Origin: Phytophthora colocasiae
Lineage: Eukaryota > Oomycota > Peronosporomycetes > Peronosporales > Peronosporaceae
Assembly (NCBI GenBank): GCA_018806915.1
Contig: JAGKQI010000035.1
Location: 62,001-126,000 of the forward strand
Reading direction: 5' to 3'
DNA length: 64,000 bases
The translations under genes and the position numbers were made by a program. This document shows, piece after piece, positions 21,600 to 32,705 of the stretch (its first letter is position 1; each line of letters begins with the position of its first letter). The notes beneath the pieces are model-generated. The model worked only from the letters and a program-made list of their open reading frames with translations, was not told where the DNA came from and made no database searches.

Positions 21600-22142
21600 T
21601 TGTGGACCCGAGAGGTTCGGAAATGGACCATGCGAGCCGCCATGCTCCAGTTGGAGGGGCAACGCGTTGTGTTTGCCATCCTCTAAGCTCGAAGGACGGA
21701 GCACGAGAATGGCGCCTTGACGTCTGGGACGTCCGGTGGAAGCGGCCTTCCCCACATGGGGCGAGCTAAAGGCCAAGCTCACGCAAGTGTTTGCTCCGCC
21801 TAACCAGGCGTATCGCGTGCGGTCACGCTTCCCGCCTTGTCGCCAGGAGCCAAGAAGGGATCTGGTGGACTATGTCCAAGAGCTGCGCACGCTCATTTGC
21901 TGGCATGGCTGCCGACCCTCTTACCTGAGGTGGTCGCCGTGACCGTCTTCATGGAAGGCTTACGAGCTGGCGTGGCCAGGACGGAGACATTCCGTCAGAA
22001 CCCCACAGCTTCCGAAGATGCTGTCAGCGTGGCATTGAATGCCGGAAACACAACTTTAAGTTGTCGAGGGTCGGTGCTAGCAGCACAGGGTCCAGTGGAC
22101 CTGAGCCCATGGACCTCAGCTATGCTGGAAGAGATGAGGTAG
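21600..22142 (+). pseudogene. Gypsy gag
   Basis: Gag/capsid region in alternating frames: [45 protein letters not shown], then [20 protein letters not shown]. This pattern is typical of oomycete Gypsy retrotransposon gag. Confidence 0.8.
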
Positions 22143-22188
22143 CTGAGCTACGAGGCTGGGCGGTGTGCAGCGTATGAGCACCCGCCGG

Positions 22189-22230
22189 TGCTATACATGC
22201 GGCAGTCCCTCACACCTGAGGCCCAACTGC
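22189..22230 (+). pseudogene. Gypsy gag zinc knuckle
   Basis: CYTCGSPSHLRPNC, a CCHC knuckle (Cys-x2-Cys-x4-His-x4-Cys) that binds RNA in gag. Confidence 0.8.
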
Positions 22231-22429
22231 CTCTGCGCAAAGAGCGCGCCGGCCAAAATGGCCGCAACCACTGTCGCGGGTCCCGCTTTGCCCGGCTCTG
22301 CCCGAAATGCCGGCTCCCAGTAGACGCCAGGGGCGGTCTACTGGGGAAGAACCTGAGTTCTGCCACCCACGGTGCGTGAGAGGCACTGGGGCTCAGCCCC
22401 GAAGAGCTCCGTGCTCTTTGAACACGGAA

Positions 22430-22800
22430 CGTGTGAGCAAGCAGGGCTTGCTGGTCGTCCAGGTGGACGTGAAGGGCTTTGAGAAGCCGTGGATCGTGTT
22501 GATCGATTCGGGGCGTCTGGCAACTACGTCAGACGCTCCCGCCGTTGAAGAGTAGTCAGCAATATGCTGAGGCGCTTCGAAGCGCGAAGGAGGTGACACA
22601 GCTGTCACAGTCAAATCTAGCGACGAGCGCGTCCATGTGTTCACGGTGGCCAAGGTCCCCAAGCGGACCTGCGGCTGAAGTTCTTGGACTTCGATAGCGT
22701 GGAGCGCTGCTTGGTCCTGGACCTGGATTCGAGGGTACGACCTCATCCTTGGTACATGGGCGTGGCTGGAGCGCCACGAGCCATGGATTGGATTGAGGTC
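22430..22800 (+). pseudogene. Gypsy aspartic protease
   Basis: LLVVQVDVKGFEKPWIVLID then SG at about 22505, the D-S-G active site; a missing base right after it breaks the expected A-S-G-N-Y continuation. Downstream about 22730-22795 a G-x-DLILG-like stretch followed by WLERHEPWIDW is the usual C-terminal end of this protease. Confidence 0.7.
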
Positions 22801-23039
22801 GAAGACCTTAGGTGCTACGCACTTCTCTCCTAGTGGAGCTTTGGCGAGTCATGAACCCACCTCTGCTAGGAAGCAGAAGAGCGAATGCCGCGAGCATCGA
22901 GCCGAGTCCTCGGCTATGATGCTGGAAGTCGGTGTGTCCGGAGTTGGTGGACAGCACCGGAGTGCGAGTGGACCGTTAGTCCTGTTGAGCGCGGGGTAGC
23001 GCTGGTTGACAGTGAGTCAACGTGGGCAAAGCTCACGCT

Positions 23040-23460
23040 AACCCCTGTGGGGCGGCACGTACTCCGCCGAGTGACGCCGGTCATGGACCGTCACTGGATG
23101 CCGATGGCATCGGGGGCGCCTTACCAGGCCGTGAACTGTGGGGCGGCTTTGCACGTACTCCGTCGAGTGATACTGGTCATTAGACCAAGTCGATCGCTGA
23201 GTGTCTCTGACACTGGACCTGTTACGGTCATTGATTGTGCAGCGGCACGTACTCCGGCTGGAAGAGCGGCATCGGTCGTCGACCGAGTGGATCGCAGAGT
23301 GTCACTGACACTGGGCCTGAAGGGCCGAAACCTGTGCGGCGGCACGTACTCCGTCTAGTGACGTCGGCGGTAGACCGAAGTCAGTCACTGAGTGTCACTG
23401 ACACTGGGCCAGGCAAGGCCATTACCTGGTGCAGCGGCACGTACTCCGTCGAGTGGACGT
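23040..23460 (+). repeat. Tandem repeats of about 95 bp within Gypsy pol
   Basis: CACGTACTCCG recurs at 23057, 23152 (CACGTACTCCG), 23246, 23343 and 23438, spaced 95, 94, 97 and 95 bp. It is accompanied by GTGTC(A/T)CTGACACTGG and GACCG blocks. The period near 96 bp would be 32 codons, and frames read AAARTP...VDRVDRRVSLTLG, so this is a coding minisatellite between protease and reverse transcriptase. Confidence 0.8.
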
Positions 23461-23984
23461 TCGTCGGCTAGGCGACGACGCGTCGTAAGGTCTCTATGGG
23501 CGAGACGCTCTGCGTCTGAGTCGTCCGTGACGTCAAGTGTCAACGCACGGGAGTGCTGTGGGCAGCTATACACTCTGGTTGATGGAGTGGACGGCGGTGC
23601 CGAAGCGCAGCGCGTCCTGCTGGACGGACTGCCGAGTGTTGACCAAGCTCCTTGAGCTAGAAGAGATGTCGTTCGCCGACTTTGGCGATGCCTTGAAGGC
23701 TGGCGAATCTCGCCGAGGTGGTCATCGTTCGACCTGAAGGAGAGAGTTAAACTCATCGTCCCTCGTTGACGAGTCCGTCTTGGCCGAAGGTCAGAGAAGG
23801 TAGGCGGCGCTGAGCGCCAGGAGTGGATCGGAGATCCTCAAGAACTCCCCTCGGATCCCTCTCTACTCCTTGCTGAAGGAATATGGAGACCCCGTTGTCT
23901 CAAAGGAACCACCGAGTGGCCTGCCTTCCTGACCGAGGCGTTTCGTCCACGAGATCGACTTAGTTCCCCGGAACTAAATACTGC

Positions 23985-25310
23985 GTGACCCGGCAGTGGC
24001 CTCTTCCTAAAGAGCAATGCGACGTCATTGACGCCTTCTTCCGTGCTAAGCACGCGGCGGGTCTCGTGCGCGAGAGCAAGTCTCCTGGCACTCCCGCGCC
24101 CGCAACGTTCTGTGTCAGAAAGCCGAATGGCAAGTGGCGTATCGTTCACGCTTTTAACAAGCTCAACGCTGCCACGATCTCCGGCGCAGACGCCGATTCC
24201 TAGGAAGGATGTTCTAGCAGAACAACATGGTGGGTTGCACCATGTACACGGTGCGCCTCGACTTGAGTCGATGGCTACTATCAGCTGCTCATGCGAACTG
24301 AGTGATATTCCGCTTACAGCGGTGAGCACCCGAGCGGTATGCTCTGGGAGTGGCTCGTCATGCCCCAAGGAGCTGTCGAATGCCTGCCTGCAACGTTCAA
24401 TCGTCTGGTGACGCAGTTGTTCAGGCCCCTACGGGCATTCGCACAGACGTACTTTGACGATGTGTTCGTCCACAGCGTCGTGGGCCTGAGCACGGGAAGA
24501 CTGATGTCGAGGTACACGTGGAACAGCCGTGAGAGAAAAAGCCTTAACTCGAGTGCATGCGCACCAACAAAGTTGTACGCCAACGCGGACAGAAGTGCGT
24601 CTTTGGCGCGGAAGAAATCCCTTTTCCTAGGGTGCTTCATTGGGAAGCATGGCTTCTCGTGCCGATCCAGCAAAAGTCAAGGCCATTGTGGACTGGGCCG
24701 GTTCCCTTTGAACCAGAAGGACTTGCGTAAGTGGCTGGGCTTGGCCAACTACTTGGTACACAAGTACCAGCGAGAACTTACGCTGAGGTTGGCTCGGCCA
24801 CCGTCGGATCTCCTTAAGAAGCGATGCCGAATGGGTATGGCGCTGCTGAGCACGAGATGGCGTTCACTCGTATCAAGTGATATTAGCCATGCTTCAGAGC
24901 ACCGATACTGGCGTTGCCAGAGCCTGATCGTCCGTTCATCGTCGTCTGTGACGCCCGGACTTTGCCATCGGCAGTGCTTTGCTACAAGCGGACGCCGACG
25001 GGCGCGAACGCGTCATTGCGTTTTGAGTCTCGGCAGCTCAAGGCTGCTGAGAAGAATAACTATCCAGTTCATGCACAAGGAGCCACTTGCGATGAAGTAC
25101 GCTCTCGTCAAATTCTAGGGAGTTCACCTGCTCGGCTCCAAGCCGTTTTGTGATCTACACCGGATCATGCGTCACTACGCACAGCGACGCAGTCGCCTCA
25201 CCCTCTCCGCAGAGGATGGGCCCGATGGCTCTCCTTCTTTGCGGAGTATAGCGCTTCGAGGTGAAGTACAAGCCTGGAAGGCAGAACGTCCTCGCCTGAC
25301 GCGCGTTATC
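23985..25310 (+). pseudogene. Gypsy reverse transcriptase and RNase H
   Basis: Begins RQWPLPKEQCDVIDAFFRAK, then APATFCVRKPNGKWRIVHAF and NKLNAATI. Catalytic YFDD sits at 24450-24461 in RPLRAFAQTYFDDVFVHS. Connection motifs FLGCFIGKHGF and NQKDLRKWLGLANYLVHKYQ follow, then RNase H starting PDRPFIVVCDA with RFESRQLKAAEKNNYPVH and a KPGRQNVLA-like end near 25.28 kb. Frames change repeatedly. Confidence 0.85.
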
Positions 25311-25689
25311 ACGTCGCCCGGACTATGAGTTATCTCATGTCACCTCGGTGACGTCGTCCGTGACGGACATGGTTCGAGCAGCGTACGCTCAGGACGACTC
25401 TTGTGTCGCGCTGCTTCAAGCTCTAGGGAGCGATGAGTTTAAGGGACTCAAAGGTGACTTCTGTCACGACGCCTGAAGAGCGAGACTCCAAACGCTATAG
25501 CCTGGGAGGCGGTCTGGCTGTACTACAGCACGGGTCAGGATGACCCACCCACGTGTGGTGGTTCCCTCACGATGAGGACTCTGAAGTATCGTATCCTGGC
25601 TATGAGGCCCACGACATCGCTCCACAAGCGGCCACCTCGGTCGCGAGAGAGATTACTACGGCTCCGGTGAGCTCCATGTACTGAGTGGC

Positions 25690-26330
25690 CGAAGATGTAC
25701 AAGTGGGTCCAGCACCATTATGTGCACACGTGCGAGACGTGTCAGCGGGTTAAACCCTCGCCGCATGCGGCAGCGCCTTTGGCGAGCTTGCTCTGTACCC
25801 TCTGGGTGTTGGCAGTCCACATGAGTATGGACTTTCGTGTTTGGCCTGCCGAAGCTGATACGGCAGGTGCAAACACGGGCGTTGTGGTCTTCGTTGACCG
25901 TCTGAGCAAGATGGCTCACCTAATGCGGCTGTTGCCGGATTAACCGTCGATGGCGCTGGTACAGCGACGATCTTTATCGATCGGGTCTTCCGTCAGCATG
26001 GGCTGCCAGAGACCATTGTCTCGGATCGAGACCCCCGTTTCACGGGTCACTTCTGGACGTCCGTCTTCAAAGTGCGTTTGGCACTGACTGGACATGTCCA
26101 CGGCGGATCACTCCGCAGACCGGACGGTCAGACTGAACGCGTGAACCGCGTCCTGGAGGACATCCTCCGCAGCGTATGCGCTGAAACGCCGAAAGCGTTG
26201 GAGCGCTTATGCTCCCTCTCGTTGAGTTCTCAATGAACAACGCGGTGCATGCCCTCGACAGGCTTCACCTGCCGTTCTACGTGAACGGCCTTGCGCATCC
26301 GCGCGTCCCGCTCACTTCCGCCACGCGGTG
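25690..26330 (+). pseudogene. Gypsy integrase
   Basis: The zinc-binding end HTCETCQRVKPSPHAAAPLA precedes the catalytic core: SMDFRVWPAE (first Asp), VVVFVDRLSKMAHL, VSDRDPRFTGHFW at about 26015-26055 (second Asp), and a QTERVNRVLEDILRSV stretch at 26125-26175 with the Glu. The core is broken by frameshifts but all three acidic positions can be found. Confidence 0.8.
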
Positions 26331-27130
26331 AGCCTTGGGCTTGGTGGGGGGAGAGAGGCTGTGCCGTCGCTCGACTCCGAGCTTGCTGGATGTCAGCCCC
26401 CTTGCTGCTTCGCTGCAAGCAAAGTCGATGACTCTCTCTCTCGATGAGAGCTTGGAAACGCGTCTTACGCCGTGCAAGCGTGACACAATGGCTGGGAAAG
26501 CCAAGATGTTCAAAAAGCGAACAAGCTGATGCCAAAGCGCAGAAGCAACATGTGGGAAGTTCAAGCGCTCGGTGACCACGTTTTATTAAACGCTAAGAAC
26601 CTGCCTACACACGCAGTGTCGGCCGGTCTTCAAGCATTTGAAGTTGGCGGCTGCGCTTCGGCTTTCTGGACCGTTCACGGTCGGTAGCCAAGAAGGGCCT
26701 GGCATACACGCTTGAACTTGGTTAAAGCGTAAGCATGCGAACACATCCTGTGTTCACCGTGGCCCTGCTCTTGTGAGTTCTGAGGCGCTGGCGCCGGGTC
26801 CGGACGTAGAAGGCCGCATCGGCAGCAGGTGGCAGAAGCCATGCAGGTGGTTGCATCCGAACCAACAGGTCTTGTCGATCCGGAGCAACGTGGATGCTTC
26901 GAGGTCATAGACCCCGCTGATGCAGCACCAGAGGCGACTCAGGACCGGTCCCCGCGACTCTAGGTCTCCTCGAGACCAGTCGCTGAAAGCTGATGGGTCG
27001 GATGACCGACGTGGTGGTCGTGCTCCTTCACCGAGGTCAGCCTTCTCCACGCGGCCTCCTCCTGCAAGAAACGGTGCAGCGGCGTTCCTACGTTACACAC
27101 TGCACGCGCGAGAACCCATCGACCGCTTCG
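26331..27130 (+). pseudogene. Gypsy integrase C-terminal region
   Basis: The continuation of pol between the integrase core and the chromodomain. Short coding-like pieces are visible in several frames but no separate domain can be named. A charged, Pro-rich stretch around 27.0-27.1 kb leads into the chromodomain. Confidence 0.4.
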
Positions 27131-27159
27131 TCCCTCCTCCTGCTTCTGCCTCGATGAGC

Positions 27160-27300
27160 AAGGTGAGCTTAACTATCACGTGGATCGCCTGATGGCGCGG
27201 CGTCGTCGCCGAGTGTCACAAACCAGCATCTGGTGAAGTGGCGAGGTTACCCTCACTCCCACAGAACTCGTGGGAGCTTGAGGTGCCACTACGGCAGGAT
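27160..27300 (+). pseudogene. Gypsy chromodomain
   Basis: An Asn/His-Tyr-His-x-Asp-Arg-Leu lead, then HLVKWRGYPHSH and, after a one-base shift, NSWE-like residues. LVKWxGYxxxxNSWE is the chromodomain signature that directs chromoviral Gypsy elements to marked heterochromatin. Confidence 0.7.
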
Positions 27301-28376
27301 TGCCCCCGACGTCGCTTGACGAAGGTATGATCGGGCGCACACCCGGTGTCAGACCGCCCGATGGGGGTGCGACGGAATGTCGCGGGTGCTGGGCGCACAC
27401 TCCCACTAAGGTGGGGGGTCCAGGGTCGTTAAGGCTGAGCTCAGGCTCTGACCCGTGCAGCTGCACATACTTGCAGCGAGCACGTCGGTGCCGTCGACAT
27501 GGCATCGAATGCTCAAACGTGCAAAGTGCAGTAGAGCTACATGCGCCTCGCGCGCGTGTTTCAAGGGTCTATGACCCTTTAACAAACACCGGCCTATGGG
27601 CCCGGAGCTTCGCGATCGCCATGAAGCTGAAGATGGTTCGTGATGAACAAACCGTCTTAAATGACGTTCAGCCCAAGCGCGACAAGTGGTGATGGAAACG
27701 GATTCTATCCGATCACCTGACGCTAGAAGCGTTCAATGGGTATGACTATGTCGTGAGGCACTGTGGATGCCAGGGATGCCAATGCATTGGACCCCGCATG
27801 CTGCATAGCAGTAGGAGTGTAGGTAAGCTCCTCCTGAGCGACAGCTTAGCTGTCTGGTGCTCGTTGTCGTGTCTACGACTGTGCTGAGCACGTGTATTCA
27901 CAAGAACACAGTGTCTGTGACACATAGTGCGGCGCTTGCGCCTGCTTCCAAGGACAACTTGGGCATCAAGCCCTGCACAACAGTGCTCATCCGAGGGTCA
28001 CATTAACCGTGGAAGCGAGTGGGCCCCACTGCTGTGTGGTTCACCGTGGAACCGTTTGTGGTAGCTTGGAAGGCTTGCCACTGTGGATCACTGATCCAGT
28101 AGTATCATAGCCATACGCCACCTGTGGCCTTCTTTCCATGCCTGTAGAGCCCTTGACTTCGGTTTGCCAGTAGGCTCCTGGGCGTGCGTTTGGTAAGCAT
28201 TGGGCCTGGCAAGTGTGTACCAAGTGGCATCGGGTGGTACGGAGGCGTGTGTGTAACACGCAACGAGAGACAGCGCCGTCCGCGCAAGGCATAAGGTGCC
28301 GTGGCCATCGGCCGATAATCGCGATCGTGTGTTTACACTTTCCGGATACGGTATCCGGAATCTTGGTGGGGGAGAG
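27301..28376 (+). other. Gypsy 3' non-coding region and PPT
   Basis: A 130-codon frame (27300-27692) and a minus-strand frame (28041-28433) occur here without recognisable motifs. TTGGTGGGGGAGAG immediately before the 3' LTR (28363-28376) is the polypurine tract. A TTCCGGATA...TATCCGGAATC pair precedes it. Confidence 0.5.
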
Positions 28377-28810
28377 TGTAACGGGGATGTTACACGAATG
28401 TTTCTCGTTGGTGTGTGACACACGTGGATACATTTATGTGGGGTACATAATAGTGTGTGACACTCATGACTACATTTATGGGTACATAATGGTGTGGCAC
28501 ACACGAGTAGATACGTAGATGGCCTCCTCAGAGCCTCACGTTTGCATTTTGATTAGGATTTAGTATGTTAGATACTAAATCCGTTACATTTAGGATTAGG
28601 GCAATAAAGTCAATAAAAATCAGTTTGCATTTTACATAGTTAGTGTTAGTCCTTTGTTATAGGGACACTGGACTCTGTGAGTCCTGTATTTAGTGGACTT
28701 TACTTGGGTTCTTGTATAGAACCGAAGGCTAGTGCCTTGCAAGCAGGTGACTCTACGATGTCAACTAAACTTCCTCTGTGCCGTGCACACCTACGCAGCC
28801 TTCTGCTGCA
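28377..28810 (+). repeat. Gypsy 3' LTR
   Basis: Pairs with 20819-21248. Ends TTCTGCTGCA, followed by the CGGTG target copy. Confidence 0.92.
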
Positions 28811-29167
28811 CGGTGGCTCACCGCGGAACGGTTCAGCTTACGGTCGGCCACGTCACTGGGTTCTCGGCATGGAAGCATTACCGATAACGAATCGGGGTGG
28901 TATGGGTATTTGGCTACCGCTCGTCTAAAACGCTGGCGCTTTAATATGGTCAACTCGAGTCTGGCCACGGATCTGAAGGACGAAAAGATCGTCGCGTTGG
29001 CACTTCACCCTGGAGTACGTGTGGTGACCTCGAATGACGGGCCACACGGGGCAAACCAACCCCCGAGGATGACAGTGTCGCTGGTATGACCAAGATCATC
29101 GCTGAAGCGACGCCGGGAAGACAGTGGCAAGTTCTTCCACTTCAGCGGCGAGAACCTACCGTGGTGA
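28811..29167 (+). pseudogene. SDR-A copy 1, 3' part
   Basis: Resumes SDR-A after the Gypsy element: the AANGSATVGHVSS region (degraded), NMVNSSLATDLKDEKIVALA, LHPG, and the last residues before TGA. The YxxxK catalytic motif (YGYRSSK in SDR-A4) is disrupted here by extra bases. Corresponds to 56701-57030 in the clean copy. Confidence 0.8.
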
Positions 29168-29620
29168 GTCTGAGGGATAGTGATGTAACCTGCAAAAGGT
29201 GATATCTTGGAGACTTCAGGATTCTTAGTGTAATTATCAAACCCCAAAGAGGGCTTTACACGCAGCAAATCGACCCAAACATCATTCCGAGGCTTTTCAT
29301 GTATTACTGCAGTCACGTTTACAGTAAGATTATGACAATGTACATGTATCCGAATCCAACGAATCGCAGGTCTTCGTAGTTCATTGCCAGCGTTGTGGTG
29401 GTTTACTAATAAAGCGTCGTGTTTTTTTTTTACGTGAGCCAACACATTCTTGATTAGTTTTAGTTTCATGGCAATCACTAACTGTGATTGTTCGGGGCGA
29501 TATCATTGCTAATCGGGGAGATATCATTGCTTGATTAAGTCAACAGGACAGGAGCATGCGCTAGGGAGTCCTCTGCAACGAGACCGAGTACAGCTACAGG
29601 TACGCTACCAATGGCAGTAT
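29168..29620. other. Spacer between SDR-A1 and Copia 2, with empty site of the SET element
   Basis: Matches the spacer after SDR-A4 (57031-57263) and then, at about 29439, jumps directly to the sequence found after 59057. The TIR element present in units 2-4 is therefore absent here (TGAGCCAACA versus TGAGC-element-GCCAACA). Confidence 0.85.
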
Positions 29621-29872
29621 AGTTGGATTTCCTGCTCAAATACAAGTGCCACATGCCGCTAGCGACGTCACTGAGAAAATTCCAGTGTAGATGGACCAGG
29701 TCAGGCACGAGTGGCACAAAACTCGCGCCATCATTGAACGAACCTTTGCGGCCACAGGTTGAGCAATCACCCTGGATTCAAGAGCGAAAGGTAAGTCGAG
29801 AGAACAGAGCTTTAACGAAATCTCACTTTGCTATTTGCATCCCAAAACACAAGTACTTCTCCTCTCTCAACT
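29621..29872 (+). repeat. Copia 2, 5' LTR
   Basis: Matches 34394-34664; the first base is A where the 3' LTR has T. A TGGTTAACAGC stretch follows where the primer site is expected. Confidence 0.88.
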
Positions 29873-30158
29873 GGTTAACAGCCGCAAGCTCCATGGGAAA
29901 CCTCGTCGCACCTCAACCGCAACAATCAACATGCCGCCGGTGATGCACCCGTCATCCCTTGCTGTGCAAGATGACGCCCTGGTCTTGCCAGCGTCGCACC
30001 GAACGATGATACGTGCCCAGGCACCAGCAAATGCTCCAACAGGGGCTGAGACCGATGGTGTGGACGAGCCCGATCGATGAGCCGAACCCTGCAGCCGGGA
30101 TGCGAATGGGAAGAGGTGGGAAGAGCGGAGGGGGAAAATCGACCTGAGAAACATCAAC

Positions 30159-30990
30159 ATGGACCAATTTACTGGCAAGGTGCCTTCAGGTGCCTACGAC
30201 TCTGGCGTACGAGACTGGTGTGGGACCAGCTCTCTGGGACCTTCAAGTAAACGACGTGCTCAAGTGCTGGCAGCCCAAGGAATGGTCGGAATCGAAGCCA
30301 AGAAGTCCGTCCTCTCGATATTTCTGACGGACACGGCGCGCCGTTGGCTGAAGACTTACCGAGCCGCGCATCCTGATGCAACCTTCGAGGATACCGGTCG
30401 CGCTCTTGTCGCTATGTTTCGGCCCCAACCTAACGGATCAAAGAAATCACTGCTCGAATCTACGCGGAAAGAAGCATGCATCTGAGACGTATCAAGAGTA
30501 TGCTGATAGGCTTCTCCGGATGGGCTGATGGGCTCACTGGGGAATCACCAGATCAGCGAACACTGCAACATACGCATTGGGAACGTTCCTGAGATTGGCA
30601 TGGCCACAACGTAAAAGACATCGTTCAAGCACACATACATGGCAAAGCAAAGGAAACCCTTACGAGTCTGCTGAGTGACGCAGTGCAGTTTCTAAGCGAG
30701 GATTATCTCAATCCAGATGGGCGACTGGACGACTAAGTAAGAGACGCAAAATCTCAGAAGCGGGACGCGTGGCACGTGATGACAACAAGCCCAAGGTCAC
30801 GCGAGATGCGAAACCACAAGACTCAAAAGGCGAAAATCAAGGGATCCGCAGGCAAATCAAAGGCACTCTCCGCCGGTAGTCGAGCGCAAGAGAAAGCCGA
30901 CCAAGATGTGCCTTCCGCCGAGGGGGAGTTGTCTGCTACATCCGTAGCGAAGAAGGGCACACAGCCGAGAGTACCCATCGCCAGCATTTG
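30159..30990 (+). pseudogene. Copia 2 gag
   Basis: Starts MDQFTGKVPSGAYDSGVRDW. A downstream frame has ESTRKEACI and, shifted, ETYQEYADRLLRMG. The Lys/Ser-rich region at 30770-30985 corresponds to the basic end of gag; a zinc knuckle is not clearly readable because of frame changes. Confidence 0.6.
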
Positions 30991-31338
30991 ATTTCAAGAC
31001 GAGATGAAGATGATCAAGAGGGGCTGACGCACAAGCGTAATGTTGCCGCGGCTTGAGACAAAAGAGGTGGAAGCATCCACAGAAGACTGGGCTGATGACT
31101 CCGCAGAAGACTCGGCCTTGAAGCGTTTTAAGCGTTGTCGGGTGGGGCCCCAATCCCTGGTGGGATTCGGGAGCCTCCCACCACCCTGGACGAGCCAACA
31201 AACCGGCTTTGAGGTGACGAAAGACAAGGTAACGTCGTTCTGCCATTCTGCGTGGCGTGACGGAAGAACGGTTTTTCCGCCAGGGCTAAAGGACGGCTAC
31301 GCGTTAATACTCTCGTTCAAGACAGCGCTGGAAATGAC

Positions 31339-31881
31339 GTGGAAAAGGAGTTTGTGGTGGACAACGTGTACATGGTTCCAGATCTTCCCCACACATTACT
31401 ATCTGTTTCGGCACTCTTACGGGATGGATACGGTGTGAGCTTTGGCCCAAGTAGCTGCACCATTTCAAAGGGCATTCGAGGACGCGCCCGGTGCATCGCG
31501 CGTGTTGATGGAGGCGTGTATGCCGTGGTGACGACACAGCATCCAGGAATCAGGGACTGCGTCGAGCACGCGTTGCCAGCGACGGCTCTAGGGAGGACTT
31601 TGGAAATGTGGCACAGAAGACTTGGTCACGTCAACTACACCACACTGAAGAAAATGGCTAATGGTAACGCTGTGCGGGGCCTACGAGTCAGTCGTCCAGT
31701 GATCCAAACCTGCCATGTGCACGGTTTGCGCCCTCACCAAAGCCACCTTCGACTGCCGGTGCCAAGCGCGAGGTCCAGTACTGACGAAGTTGCTGATGGG
31801 ATCTGGGCCACATTGATCTCGGTGGGTCCGATCTCCGCGTCAGTGAACGGCAGCAGGTATTTCATGGTGGCGGTGTGGTGA
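31339..31881 (+). pseudogene. Copia 2 protease end and GAG-pre-integrase
   Basis: VVDNVYMVPDLPHTLLSVSA and LLRDGYGVSF are the conserved C-terminal part of Copia protease. RTLEMWHRRLGHVNYTTLKK and CHV mark the zinc-binding GAG-pre-integrase module. The protease active site upstream is not in an open frame. Confidence 0.75.
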
Positions 31882-32643
31882 GACTTCACATACAGACTGT
31901 ATGCACTGAGACGCAAGAATGAGGCTGCCGGAGATGACTAAACGGGTTTTCTGAAGATGATCGAACAGCAAGCCGACGTAAACGCTATAGCACTTAAGGT
32001 CTTTAGAACGGACGGCGGTACCGAGAATTGCCTGAACAAAGACTTCCGGCAAGTTGGCACACGATCGCGGGATTCGGACGCGAACACACTACGCCGTACT
32101 CCTCATTCCAGAACGGCGTGGCAGAGCGCAGCAGATCAGAACTGTGACCGAGATGGCTGGCCGCCATGCTCGTTGACTCAGGACTGCCGCACAATCTGTG
32201 GGAACGCGCATTGCAGCATGCCACGTACATTCGTAATAGGATTCCTCGGCGTGGAGCTCAAAGTCACGCCTCGCACGAGCTACCATATGTTGGAGGGCGC
32301 CCAGGATGTAAGCAACCTCCCCATCTTTGGGCAAGCGGTGGTTGCTCGAGTTCCCCGATCAGCTACTGACCTGCAAGACGAAGCGCTTCACTCAACACAA
32401 GAGGGCAGCTTGGTGCTTTTGTCGGGTGTGCTGATGACATCAAGGGGTTTTACATTTTACACCAAGAGGCACAAGGCGCTCCATATTCACATCCTTCGTG
32501 ACGTCACGATTGTCGACAGGATGCTTTTCGAGATCGACCCAAGTACTGAGGACGATGGGGACGACGACGCAGAAGTAGACGAAGAAACTGACGAGACCGC
32601 TGACACTCAAGATGACCTGAAGGCGCATTCCCTTCGGAGCTAG
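31882..32643 (+). pseudogene. Copia 2 integrase
   Basis: KVFRTDGGTENCLN near 31.99-32.04 kb carries the second catalytic Asp. The segment with the Glu (ERSRSEL-type) and the first Asp are in other frames. The C-terminal part YTKRHKALHIHILRDVTIVD, RMLFEID and a long acidic run at 32540-32620 complete the pattern. Confidence 0.7.
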
Positions 32644-32705
32644 CTGCAGTCCGGCGTTCACAGCGTATCGCTCGTCGAACCATCGCTCAGGCCCAAGCGT
32701 TCGCA

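Larger units (their letters stand above)
20819..28810 (+). mobile_element. Ty3/Gypsy chromodomain retrotransposon inserted in SDR-A1
   Basis: A 7.99-kb element with LTRs of 430 and 434 bp that start TGTAACGG and end GCTGCA, bounded by a 5-bp target duplication CGGTG (20814-20818, 28811-28815). The undisturbed target is visible in SDR-A2 to SDR-A4. Order gag, protease, tandem-repeat linker, reverse transcriptase, RNase H, integrase, chromodomain is that of a chromovirus-type Gypsy retrotransposon. The LTR pair differs mainly by small indels, consistent with a recent insertion plus poor base accuracy. The polyprotein has many frame changes. Confidence 0.93.

Noticed and set aside
21481..21700. 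Minus-strand small ORFs in the Gypsy leader
   Set aside because: No motifs; the plus strand encodes gag here.
23040..23460. CRISPR-like array (regular repeats of about 95 bp)
   Set aside because: Repeats are long, degenerate, in a retrotransposon pol region of a eukaryote, with no short identical repeat and unique spacer pattern.
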